Source: Syntrophaceae bacterium UBA1062
GTDB lineage: Bacteria; Desulfobacterota; Desulfomonilia; UBA1062
DNA length: 53,223 nt
Direction of reading: 5' to 3'
NCBI GenBank assembly: GCA_002316295.1
Contig: DCDF01000112.1
Span: 1-53,223, forward strand
The position numbers were made by a program, and so were the translations under genes. Under the pieces are notes generated by a model, which saw only the letters and a list, made by a program, of their open reading frames with translations, had not been told where the DNA came from and searched no databases. This document shows, in pieces, positions 15,051-23,517 of this stretch. The stretch's first letter is position 1. Every line of letters begins with the position of its first letter.

Positions 15051-16970
15051 CTAACCTCGCACCTGGGATTTGATGTAGTTGAGCAGGCCTCCCTCTCTCA
15101 GAATCTCCCGCTCCCGCACGGAGACCTGGATCGAGCACTGGAGCCTCTCGCCTGTGTCCGCCTCCTCGACTTCGAGTGGCTCCCCGCCTTCGAGAGCGGC
15201 CGTGATATTCGAAACCCTGACGCGGGCGCCCTGCTCGATGCGGTCATAGACGCCCTCCTCCACGATGACGGGAAGGATTCCGAAGTTGATCAGGTTCGAA
15301 CGGTGGATCCGGGCGAACGACTGCGCGAACACGGCCTTGATGCCGAGGTACATCGGGGCCAGCGCGGCATGTTCGCGCGAGGATCCCTGGCCGTAGTTCT
15401 CCCGCGCGAGGATGCAGCCGGCGCCCGAGCGCTTCGCCCGGGATGCGAAATCGGGATCGATCCCGGAGAACACATACTCGGAGATGGCATCGATGTTCGA
15501 TCTCAAGGGCAGGATCTTCGCGCCTGCAGGCATGATATCGTCGGTGGTGATGTTGTCTCCCAGCTTCAGGAGAACTTCGAGCTCGAGAGAGTCTTCCATG
15601 CGCCCTCGCTTCGGAAGAGGCCTGATGTTGGGGCCTCTTGCGATCTCCACGGACGCGGGCGTCTCGGCCGGAGGTATAATCATCGAATCGTCGATGAGAA
15701 ATTGTTCCGGCAGGACGATATCGGGATATGGGCCAAGGTCTCTGGGGTCTGTGAAGCAGCCCTTCAGCGCGCACGCCACAGCGACCTCGGGAGAGGTCAG
15801 ATACACCTGCGCGTCTTTGGTGCCCGATCTGCCGGGGAAGTTGCGGTTGAAGGTCCGCACCGACACCCCGCCGGTCCTTGGCGCCTGGCCCATGCCGATG
15901 CATGGGCCGCACGCGCTCTCCAGGATCCGTGCGCCCGAAGAGATGATGTCCGCAAGGGCCCCGTTGCCCGCGAGCATGGCAAGCACCTGACGGGATCCTG
16001 GGGCGATCGCCAGGCTGGTGTCGGTGTGGACGGTCTTTCCTCTCAGGACGCGGGCGGTCATCATGAGATCTTTGAGCGAGGAGTTCGTGCATGATCCGAC
16101 GAGCACCTGATCGACCTTTTTCCCGGCGAGCTCTCTGACAGGCACCACCTTGTCCGGGCTGTGAGGGCAGGCCGCCAGAGGCTCGATCTTCGAGAGGTCG
16201 ACCTCGACGATCTCGTCATACTGCGCCCCGTCGTCTGCGGCGAGCGGTCTCCAGACACTCTCTCTGCCCTGAGAGGCCAGAAACGCCCTCGTGATCTCGT
16301 CGCTCGGGAAGATAGAGGTGGTCGCCCCCAGCTCGGCGCCCATGTTGGTGATGGTGGCGCGCTCCGGGACGCTCAATGTCGCCACGCCGTCGCCTGCATA
16401 TTCGAAGATCTTGCCCACGCCGCCCTTGACCGTGAGGCGCCTCAGGATTTCCAGGATGATGTCTTTGGCGCTGACCCAGGGGCTCAGGCGCGAAGTGAGG
16501 ATCACCCCGACCACTTTCGGCTTCGGGATCGAAAACGGCATGCCGGCCATGGCCGACGCCACATCGAGCCCTCCGGCCCCGATGGCCAGCATTGCGATGC
16601 CTCCGGCGGTCGGGGTGTGGCTGTCTGAACCGAGCAGGGTCTTGCCCGGAATGCCGAACCGTTCAAGATGGACCTGATGGCAGATGCCGTTGCCGGGACG
16701 GGAGAAATACACTCCATATTTTCGGGCTATGTCCTGGAGAAACCGGTGGTCGTCGGCATTCTCGAACCCGGACTGCAGGGTGTTGTGATCCACATAGCTC
16801 ACCGAGAGCTCGGTCCTGACCTTTTCGAGCCCGATGGCCTCGAATTCCAGATACGCCATGGTGCCGGTGGCGTCCTGGGTCAGTGTCTGATCGATCGTGA
16901 TCGAGCACTCCTTCTCGTTCCGGTCGACAATGTGGGCGTCGATGATCTTCTGCGTGAGCGTCTTCTGCAT
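15051..16970 (-). CDS. acn: Aconitate hydratase
   Basis: 639 aa. The aconitase domain shows LLGSDSHTPTAGG, the cluster cysteine in VGSCTNSS and the C-x-x-C pair in ACGPCIGMG, which together hold the [4Fe-4S] site. The swivel domain shows DNITTDDIMPAG and YGQGSSREHAALAP. At 639 aa it is the compact single-chain form found in clostridia and deltaproteobacteria, shorter than AcnA of about 890 aa. It isomerises citrate and isocitrate. The start at 16970 follows GAGGAGCAGG. It heads the leftward unit with gltX. Confidence 0.93.
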   Translation of the reverse strand: MQKTLTQKIIDAHIVDRNEKECSITIDQTLTQDATGTMAYLEFEAIGLEKVRTELSVSYVDHNTLQSGFENADDHRFLQDIARKYGVYFSRPGNGICHQVHLERFGIPGKTLLGSDSHTPTAGGIAMLAIGAGGLDVASAMAGMPFSIPKPKVVGVILTSRLSPWVSAKDIILEILRRLTVKGGVGKIFEYAGDGVATLSVPERATITNMGAELGATTSIFPSDEITRAFLASQGRESVWRPLAADDGAQYDEIVEVDLSKIEPLAACPHSPDKVVPVRELAGKKVDQVLVGSCTNSSLKDLMMTARVLRGKTVHTDTSLAIAPGSRQVLAMLAGNGALADIISSGARILESACGPCIGMGQAPRTGGVSVRTFNRNFPGRSGTKDAQVYLTSPEVAVACALKGCFTDPRDLGPYPDIVLPEQFLIDDSMIIPPAETPASVEIARGPNIRPLPKRGRMEDSLELEVLLKLGDNITTDDIMPAGAKILPLRSNIDAISEYVFSGIDPDFASRAKRSGAGCILARENYGQGSSREHAALAPMYLGIKAVFAQSFARIHRSNLINFGILPVIVEEGVYDRIEQGARVRVSNITAALEGGEPLEVEEADTGERLQCSIQVSVREREILREGGLLNYIKSQVRG

Positions 16971-17012
16971 GCCTGCTCCTCAAATGTATTGTGTACCTTT
17001 CATGCTTTATGC

Positions 17013-17041
17013 TCTCTAATGCATGGTTCTCCCTGAGTCAA
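17013..17041 (-). promoter_or_regulatory. Probable promoter of the aconitase operon
   Basis: On the minus strand TTGACT (17041-17036), a 17-bp spacer and TAGAGA (17018-17013). The -10 match is only moderate. Confidence 0.4.
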
Positions 17042-17151
17042 TAGTTCCTCGCCGGCCTGTTCCTCTGCGCTTGTCGGCCGGGGTGGATGCAAAAGAGAAG
17101 CAGACTGCTGGCGGATCGCCATTTCCGGAGAGAGGGCAGGCCTTCGAAGGG

Positions 17152-17188
17152 AAAAATTAAGGACACACCCCACAAAAGAGGTGTGTCC
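17152..17188 (-). terminator. Terminator of the porin gene
   Basis: GGACACACC (17161-17169) pairs with GGTGTGTCC (17180-17188). Read leftward the stem is followed by TTAATTTTT, a good U-tract, about 25 nt past the porin stop. Confidence 0.82.
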
Positions 17189-17213
17189 CTGAAGAAGGAG
17201 GGTAACTAGTATT

Positions 17214-18353
17214 CTAGAAGCAGTAACGGAAGTGCACGCCGTAGAAGGTGTCGCTCCCGTAGTCGGCCTCGTTCGCAGAGTCGCCGTAGTCCAGGTAGAG
17301 GACTTCGGGCTGGACCAGGAACTGTGAGGTCACCCAGTAGGAGTAGCTGACGAATGCGCTGTAGCGCTCCATGCTGCTGGCCGAGCCGCGATTATCGACG
17401 TCGGCTTCCTGGTATCCGCCGCCCACGTGGACAACGCCCGGGTCGATCGGGACTGATACCTGGAGCCATCCGCCGTAGCTGGCGATGTCATTCACGCTGC
17501 CGTCCGCCTCGTACTCGGGTGCGCCGAAGGAAGAGCCTCTCACCATATCGAAGGCATCCGCGAAGATGGCCGTGTTCTCGCCGTACCACACCTCGCCGTC
17601 GAGCTGGATGCCGCTGTCGAACTTATAGACGGCGTCGAGGGCCACTGCATAGGCGAAGACCCGCTCGTCGTCATAGCCCGCGGCGTTGGCCTTGAGCTCG
17701 TACTGCTGTACGAGGAAGCTCGGGGTGAGCGAGAGCCCGCCGGTGCGGTATTCGAGGCTTCCCACCAGAGCCGGGGTGATCTCGTCGGTAATGAACTCAT
17801 TCCCCGGTGCAGGATCGATGTCCAAATCCGCCGAATCCGTGTTCTCGATCTCGAGGTTCAAGGTGTAGTTGTCGCCCTTCTTGATGTAGCGGATCATGGG
17901 AACCCTGCCGGAATAGAGGTTTCCGAACCCGAACAGAGACAGGGAGCCGTTCATCTCCTGCTCCGCGAAATGGTTTGCAAGAGCGGAGTAGGTCTGACCG
18001 ATCAGAAGACTGTTGCCGCCGCCCATGTCATAGGTCAGGAAGGCGTGCCGCGTTTCCAGCACATTGCCCTCTTTGAAACCCATCTCGATGAAGCCGGTGA
18101 CGTTGTCGTACTTGGACCAGACGCTCAGCCGGGAATTGCCCGGGTGCTTCAGGGCGAAATCGGTCTCGGAATCACTGACTCCGGGTGCTACATCGCCCTT
18201 GTCCGTAACCTGGTATCCGGCGTTCAGCCTTACCTGCCCCGCGATGCCGAAATCGGCGTCGCCGATTTTGAAGGTCGCCGCCGTGGCGGAGAAAGCCAGC
18301 CCGGCTACCAGAAGTGCCGCCAGTGCCAAAGTCCACATCTTTTTCATGCGCAT
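17214..18353 (-). CDS. Outer-membrane beta-barrel porin
   Basis: 379 aa with a clear signal peptide (MRMKKMWTLALAALL, cleavage after SATA). The mature protein alternates polar and hydrophobic residues in many strands, is Gly/Tyr/Asp-rich, and ends in HFRYCF with a terminal Phe as needed for BAM-dependent assembly. It resembles the porins common in Desulfobacterota, but the substrate is unknown. It is monocistronic, with a GAGGGGG ribosome site and a strong terminator. A single Cys two residues before the end is slightly unusual. Confidence 0.82.
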   Translation of the reverse strand: MRMKKMWTLALAALLVAGLAFSATAATFKIGDADFGIAGQVRLNAGYQVTDKGDVAPGVSDSETDFALKHPGNSRLSVWSKYDNVTGFIEMGFKEGNVLETRHAFLTYDMGGGNSLLIGQTYSALANHFAEQEMNGSLSLFGFGNLYSGRVPMIRYIKKGDNYTLNLEIENTDSADLDIDPAPGNEFITDEITPALVGSLEYRTGGLSLTPSFLVQQYELKANAAGYDDERVFAYAVALDAVYKFDSGIQLDGEVWYGENTAIFADAFDMVRGSSFGAPEYEADGSVNDIASYGGWLQVSVPIDPGVVHVGGGYQEADVDNRGSASSMERYSAFVSYSYWVTSQFLVQPEVLYLDYGDSANEADYGSDTFYGVHFRYCF

Positions 18354-18384
18354 GTTCCCCCTCTAAGCTGTTTATTTGTTTGAC

Positions 18385-18415
18385 CATGGCCGCCGGCGTG
18401 GTGCCGCCGGCCATG
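18385..18415. other. GC-rich hairpin in the porin upstream region
   Basis: CATGGCCGCCGGC (18385-18397) pairs with GCCGCCGGCCATG (18403-18415) with one mismatch, followed on the plus strand by TTTT. It lies about 30-60 nt before the porin start codon and could be a 5'-leader structure, or a terminator for rightward transcription. Confidence 0.45.
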
Positions 18416-18764
18416 TTTTGCGACGCTCGCTGAGATTATCCGGAGTGGCATTTCAAAAAATCCCCGATCTTTTCAACGGAAAGGAACAGTGGTTTCAGCC
18501 TCGTCATCCCTGTCTCACTTCGGGCATGAGCTTAGCACGGGAGAAATGTGAAATATGTCGGTGCAGAGCGCGTATATTTTTGAGAGAAAAAACCTGAGCC
18601 GATAGGCCAAAATCTGATAGGACGGAGGGAAAAGGACTACAGGGCGTGTAGTATGTTGACTGAACTGTCGGGAGGGAGGGCTCCGAAGCCCTGTGCCGTG
18701 CGGCTGGAGAAGCCGGCGGTCGCTTTACGCATACAGACCCCGGGAACGGACGCTTCGGGCGTTA
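18416..18764. other. Intergenic region with no recognised gene
   Basis: Spacer between the porin start and the stop of the ThiF-like gene. No supported ORF, tRNA or clear riboswitch is visible. Several short GC-rich inverted repeats occur around 18,670-18,720 but form no known RNA class that I can identify. Confidence 0.4.
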
Positions 18765-19454
18765 TCAGGCGGGTTTGACCGGGACGTGCTCGAGATAAAA
18801 CCCCGCCATGCCGACGACAAGGATCCGGCCGGCGAGCTGGGGTTTGCAGAGGAGATTGTTGAGAATTTCCTGCGCCATGAGACTGCCGGCGGCAAAGACG
18901 ATGGTCGGAATGACCGGGACAATCTTTTCGGTCTTGCCGAACCCGGCGAAGAGCTCCCTAAGCCGTACGGTTCGGCCCGGGATAATGGAGGTCAGCTGAC
19001 CGTAGTCGCCTCGCAGAGCACCGGTGACCATGAATATTTTTTCCGGCAGGGCGTCCTCGAGAGCGAACCGGCTGGGGAAGTTGTCGAGGCAGTCGGCGAC
19101 GCCGTCGCATCCGGAGAGCGCTCCGGCAATATCGTCTTCACCGATCGATACGTTCATCGCAACGACCTCTGTCAGGCCGGTCAATGCGTTCAGCCGGTCC
19201 GCCGCGATATATGCCTTGGGCTCGCCCAGGTCGCCGACAGTATAGAGCGCCTGCCTGTTCAGATCCGGAGGATCGATGACGCCCCTGTCCGCAACCACGA
19301 CTCTGCCTATCCCGCACCGCACGAGTATTTCGGCCACAACGCACCCTAAGGCGCCTACCCCGGCGATGAAAACAGATTTTCCGGCGAGGATGTCCTGCTG
19401 CTCGCTGCCCCAGAAAGCTATGTTCCTGACAAAGATATCGTCTCGGGCGATCAT
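18765..19454 (-). CDS. ThiF/MoeB/HesA-family adenylyltransferase
   Basis: 229 aa E1-like enzyme. The nucleotide site is VFIAGVGALGCVVAEIL near residue 30, followed by D-x-DLNRQ-like VIDPPDLNRQALY and the catalytic-type Asp in ADCLDNFPSR. It lacks the two C-x-x-C zinc pairs seen in E. coli MoeB, placing it with short HesA-type members. These enzymes adenylate the C-terminus of a ThiS/MoaD sulfur carrier. The MoaD-like gene lies 27 nt upstream on the same strand. A MoaD/HesA pair is often found with tungsten aldehyde oxidoreductases, and an AOR lies 7 kb away, so a role in its pterin cofactor is plausible. Confidence 0.85.
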   Translation of the reverse strand: MIARDDIFVRNIAFWGSEQQDILAGKSVFIAGVGALGCVVAEILVRCGIGRVVVADRGVIDPPDLNRQALYTVGDLGEPKAYIAADRLNALTGLTEVVAMNVSIGEDDIAGALSGCDGVADCLDNFPSRFALEDALPEKIFMVTGALRGDYGQLTSIIPGRTVRLRELFAGFGKTEKIVPVIPTIVFAAGSLMAQEILNNLLCKPQLAGRILVVGMAGFYLEHVPVKPA

Positions 19455-19481
19455 TCTCTTTCCTCTGGGGCAGTCCGGCCC

Positions 19482-19709
19482 CTACGCTGCAGATACCGGC
19501 GGCATGACCGCGAAGTCGTCACCTTCTCTGAGCACGCTTTTCTCATTGGATGGGCGACCGTTGATAAGGATGATCGCGCCGTCGGACATGTCGATCTTCA
19601 TTTCCCTGATGACCTCTTCCGCAGTCGTCCCTTCCGGCATATCGAAGACCTTGATCGTGGGCCTCCCTCCGGAAAGCACGGTAAAGAATGATTTTGCCTG
19701 AATCTTCAT
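19482..19709 (-). CDS. MoaD/ThiS-like ubiquitin-fold protein without a C-terminal Gly-Gly
   Basis: 75 aa from ATG 19709, behind AGGAGA; longer upstream starts lack a ribosome site. The beta-grasp pattern is clear: IKVFDMPEGTTAEEVIREM, then AIILINGRPSNEKSVLREGDD and a final strand FAVMPPV. In MoaD, ThiS and related carriers this strand is followed by a terminal Gly-Gly that is adenylated and thiocarboxylated. Here the chain ends SAA followed by TAG, so the usual activation cannot occur. It is probably translated with the ThiF-like gene. It may be an inactive or modified carrier, or be matured in another way. Confidence 0.8.
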   Translation of the reverse strand: MKIQAKSFFTVLSGGRPTIKVFDMPEGTTAEEVIREMKIDMSDGAIILINGRPSNEKSVLREGDDFAVMPPVSAA

Positions 19710-19951
19710 GTAAGAAGGTTCTCCTGTACGTGTATTCGCCATGGAGACAGCCCCGGCGTGCACATATGCTTGATATCAGCTTACCATGGCGATTCGTAAG
19801 GGGTAAACAAGACAAATTCTCATTTTGCTATCGGATATCGGCTTACACAGAACCAAAAGCGCCCTGAGTCGCCGGCAATCCGCAACCAGTCCCGGCGCGG
19901 CACGGTCTTCTGGGAATAGCGATCGAGTCCCCAGCGGAGCTGCGAGAAATT

Positions 19952-20422
19952 CTACCGCCAGTTCGCGTCGTCCTTGAGATACCCGATCACCTTCGCCGCA
20001 ACTGATTTCTGCTCGTAGCGGAATGTCTCGAACATCATATCATGGACGCTCTGCCTTATCTGTGTAGCCTGCACCTCGATCAGAAACCTGTTGACGGAAA
20101 GCGTCCTCTTTCTGTGGCTGCCGAACCAGTGAGCCCACCGCAACGTTTCTTCGTCCCCGCGGAATCCGTAGGGCGGGAGCTTCTCAAAGATGTCGCTCTC
20201 TTTCTCCCAGGGCTTCGTGGCGATCGTCTGCGCCGCATCGAAGACGAATCTCTGGATATAGATGTCCCTGCAGAGATCCCGGTCTCCCTCCGCCACGTAA
20301 TCGAAGAGCCTGGATACCAGGGCGCCTGCATCAGAAAAATCCCTCCGCTCTTCCATCAGCGCGGTTATTTCCCTTACGATCGTTTCCGCCCGCTCCGTCA
20401 ACACTGTCTTTTCTTCCGTCAT
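19952..20422 (-). CDS. Uncharacterised helical protein, 156 aa
   Basis: Starts at ATG 20422, preceded by AGGAAG. It is mostly alpha-helical, charged, without signal peptide, membrane segment or Cys motif. Notable pieces are the aromatic stretch FEKLPPYGFRGDEETLRWAHWFGSH-like region near residues 85-108 and a C-terminal helix YEQKSVAAKVIGYL. I do not recognise a family. It lies alone between the MoaD-like gene and the divergent sensor kinase gene. Confidence 0.6.
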   Translation of the reverse strand: MTEEKTVLTERAETIVREITALMEERRDFSDAGALVSRLFDYVAEGDRDLCRDIYIQRFVFDAAQTIATKPWEKESDIFEKLPPYGFRGDEETLRWAHWFGSHRKRTLSVNRFLIEVQATQIRQSVHDMMFETFRYEQKSVAAKVIGYLKDDANWR

Positions 20423-20582
20423 GACTTATCTTCCTGCAGTGATGTCCTTCATCGTGGTGTCTCGTAAACTTTTTCGTGCACAGTTTCAAGGCCGCATTCT
20501 TCGAGACCACGGCGTTCCGCACTGGATAGGATGATGCAACCGGCAGATAATCCGGGCCTTATCAGGCATCTGTTCATCGAGC

Positions 20583-20611
20583 TTGACAAGGCATACTTGT
20601 TTTCTTACCCT
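20583..20611 (+). promoter_or_regulatory. Possible promoter of the sensor kinase gene
   Basis: TTGACA (20583-20588), a 17-bp spacer, TACCCT (20606-20611). The -35 is perfect but the -10 matches at only three positions. Nothing else was identified in the 319-bp gap 20423-20741. Confidence 0.4.
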
Positions 20612-20741
20612 AACAGGGTGCAGGAAACAATGTTTGGATGAGGACAACCATCATTAGAGACCGTTTCTCTCAGGCGACAAGCACCCGGGGAAAACGGAAA
20701 GCAGCGGGACCTGGGAAGGCCCTATCAGAGACAGGCCAAAC

Positions 20742-23297
20742 ATGACAGATCATCGCCCTCGGAAAACACATCTCTACCGGTGTCTTTTCAATCTATTCCC
20801 CGATGCGGTATTCCTCGAGGCCATGGACGGGAGCATCATCGAGTGTAACGAAAAGGCGCTGAGCATGTTCGGCTACACGAAGGAGGAGATGCTCGGCCTG
20901 ACCGCAAAGGACCTGATCCACGAACAGGCTGCGGACATATTTCCCGACATGATCGATGAAGGCAGCACGACGGATGGAGTGTTCGTCTGGATCAGCAGCA
21001 GGAAGAAAAACGGGACCATCTTTCCCGTCCAGTACAGCAATCAGGTCATCACCATCAATGGAGAAAAGCGTGTTCTGACGTTCGTCCGCGATGTGTCCGA
21101 ACACTACTGGCGCAAGCACTATCTCCACCATAAATGGAAGGAGCAGATTCCCTGGTCGACTCAGGGTGTCCCGATACTGAGTCTCACATGGGAGCGGCTG
21201 GGCGACACCTTTGTGCTCATCGGGTTTGACGAGCGGGCGATAACCGCCACGCAAAACCGGATCCAGAATTATATCGGAAGATCGATCCACGAGCTCTATG
21301 CAGACAGGCCGGACATTATTCTGGATATCACCCGTTGTTATGAGGACCGGTCGATTCTGCGGAGAAAGACGATCTACACTCTGTTCTCGACCGGCCAGGA
21401 AATCATCGCCGAGCTCACCTATGTGTTCGTTCCCCCCAACCTCGTGATCACTCACTTGGAGGACTTTACGGAGAGGGATTCGGCCGAGGCCCTGAATCAG
21501 AGCCTGGTGAAGAGCTCTCCTGTGGGACTGTGCCTCGTTCAGGACGGGGTGTTCAAGTTCACGAACCCAAAGCTCCAGGAGTACACGGGATACAGCGACG
21601 CCGAACTCATGGATCTCGACCCGTATGCCCTGATACATCCGGACGACCGGAGCCTGATCGCTGACCTCATCGACCGCATCCCCCATATTGATCTGGCGGG
21701 AAAGCCCATAGAGCTTCGCATTCTGAGGAAGGACGGCGACATTACATGGGTGATGGCGACCGCGACCTCGATTTTTTACCGGCAGAAGCAGGCGGCCCTG
21801 TTCAATTTCATCGACTTTTCCGAGCTCAAGCAGGCCAGGGAGAAGATCGACGAGATCACCGCGCTGCAGTCCTCGATGCTGGAGGCGATCCCGCATGCTG
21901 TCATCGGCCTGGACAACAGAAAGATCATGTTCGCGAACCACGCGGCTCAGCCCGTGTTCGGGTGGGACGCCGAGGAGCTCATCGGAAAAAGCATGCAGGT
22001 CCTTTTCCGCTCGAAGGAGGAGTATGACAGGGAGGGAAAGAAATTCTACTCCACGCTGAAGAAAAAGCGCACCCATTCCCTGGAGTTCACCTATCGCCGC
22101 AAGGACGGTCGCGATGTCATCTGTCTGACCAGTGTTTCACGGATCGGCGGCACACCGGCCGACACCCGGATCGTGGCCACCCATACGGATATAACCGAGA
22201 AGAAGATGGCCGAAGAACATCTCAGGGAGAGTCAGCGGACCCTGTCCACCCTGATGGGCAATCTTCCAGGCATGGCGTATCGGTGCCTCAACGACAGACA
22301 CTGGACCATGGAGTTCGTCAGCGAGGGCTGCTTCGACCTGACCGGCTACCGCCCGGCGGAGCTCATGGGCAACAGCAGGGTTTCCTATGCACAGCTCATC
22401 CACCCGCACGACCGGAATATGGTGCGGGCGACGATCAAGAAGTCTCTCAGGAACCGGGAGCACTTCCAGCTGATCTATCGCATCATCACGGCATCGAAGA
22501 AGGTGCGGTGGGTCTGGGAGCGGGGGCTCGGGATAATCTCGGAAAAAGGCAACCTCATCGCACTGGAAGGGTTTATCGTCGATGTTACCGAGCGAAAGCA
22601 TGCGGAAGAGCAGCTGGAGCACTCCAGAAAGCAGCTGAGCATCCATGCCGACCATCTCCACACCCTGCTCGAAGGCGAACGCACCGAGATCGCCCGGGAA
22701 ATCCACGACGAGCTGGGGCAGATTCTGTCCGCGCTCAAGATGGACCTCTTCTGGCTGAGCAGAAAGGTGCCGGAAGGGAGCGGGAGCGTTCAGGAGAAGA
22801 TTGAATCCATGACGCAGCTCATCGATTCCACGATCAGGACCGTCGAGCGTATCCTCGTGACGCTCAGACCCGCGGTACTGGACGATCTCGGACTGACATC
22901 GGCTGTCGAATGGCTGGCCGAGGAGTTTCAGAACCGCACCGGGATCATCTGTGAGGCGATTCTCGAGCCCACGCCGGAGCGGCTCATCACCGATGAAAAG
23001 ATCTCCACGGCGCTCTTCCGCATCTGCCAGGAGGCGCTCACGAACATCACCCGGCATTCACAGGCGACTCGCGCAGAGATCGTGTTGAGAACTCTGGGCG
23101 ACCAGGTTGAGCTGAAGGTGAGCGACAACGGCGTCGGCATCTCAAAAATGGATATCAAGAAATCGAATTCCTTCGGCATTCTCGGCATCCGGGAGCGGGC
23201 CAATCTCCTCGGTGGAAAAATGAACATTGTAGGAAGAAAGGGAAAGGGCTCTGTTCTCAGGGTCCGCATCCCCCTGAAAGGATCAGATCCCCAGTGA
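20742..23297 (+). CDS. Cytosolic multi-PAS sensor histidine kinase, NarL/HisKA_3 type
   Basis: 851 aa with no membrane helix. PAS-like modules lie at about residues 10-125, 130-240, 245-365, 370-490 and 495-625; typical PAS pieces are LFPDAVFLEAMDGSIIECNE, YTGYSDAELMDLDP, FANHAAQPVFGWDAEEL and FDLTGYRPAELMG. The phosphoacceptor is H655 in AREIHDELGQILSALKMDL, the HisKA_3 signature of NarX/DegS-class kinases. The HATPase domain follows, with SDNGVGI and FGILGIRERANLLGG. It should sense a soluble ligand or redox state and phosphorylate a LuxR-type regulator. The gene lies directly left of the GRE gene; a fitting regulator stands at the right end of the cluster (40635-41267). Confidence 0.92.
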   Translation: MTDHRPRKTHLYRCLFNLFPDAVFLEAMDGSIIECNEKALSMFGYTKEEMLGLTAKDLIHEQAADIFPDMIDEGSTTDGVFVWISSRKKNGTIFPVQYSNQVITINGEKRVLTFVRDVSEHYWRKHYLHHKWKEQIPWSTQGVPILSLTWERLGDTFVLIGFDERAITATQNRIQNYIGRSIHELYADRPDIILDITRCYEDRSILRRKTIYTLFSTGQEIIAELTYVFVPPNLVITHLEDFTERDSAEALNQSLVKSSPVGLCLVQDGVFKFTNPKLQEYTGYSDAELMDLDPYALIHPDDRSLIADLIDRIPHIDLAGKPIELRILRKDGDITWVMATATSIFYRQKQAALFNFIDFSELKQAREKIDEITALQSSMLEAIPHAVIGLDNRKIMFANHAAQPVFGWDAEELIGKSMQVLFRSKEEYDREGKKFYSTLKKKRTHSLEFTYRRKDGRDVICLTSVSRIGGTPADTRIVATHTDITEKKMAEEHLRESQRTLSTLMGNLPGMAYRCLNDRHWTMEFVSEGCFDLTGYRPAELMGNSRVSYAQLIHPHDRNMVRATIKKSLRNREHFQLIYRIITASKKVRWVWERGLGIISEKGNLIALEGFIVDVTERKHAEEQLEHSRKQLSIHADHLHTLLEGERTEIAREIHDELGQILSALKMDLFWLSRKVPEGSGSVQEKIESMTQLIDSTIRTVERILVTLRPAVLDDLGLTSAVEWLAEEFQNRTGIICEAILEPTPERLITDEKISTALFRICQEALTNITRHSQATRAEIVLRTLGDQVELKVSDNGVGISKMDIKKSNSFGILGIRERANLLGGKMNIVGRKGKGSVLRVRIPLKGSDPQ

Positions 23298-23517
23298 CAC
23301 CCGGCCGAACGCCCGTCTCGGCTGTGAGCGGCCCGCACGGCAGCCGGACGGATCGCGCCTACAGAGCGATAGGAATTTGTCTTATCCTCTTCCCGCGGTT
23401 TCTGACATGTTACAAGGCCCAGCTCTGAAAGAAGATTCAGGAGTGCACCGATAGCTCGCCAGTGTGTTTCCATGGTTATGATCAACCAAAAGAGAATGTA
23501 AACCGGGGGGAAACCGT

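Noticed and set aside
17214..18353. Selenocysteine or recoding in the porin C-terminus (terminal Cys-Phe)
   Set aside because: The frame is intact with a normal stop; a single Cys is unremarkable.
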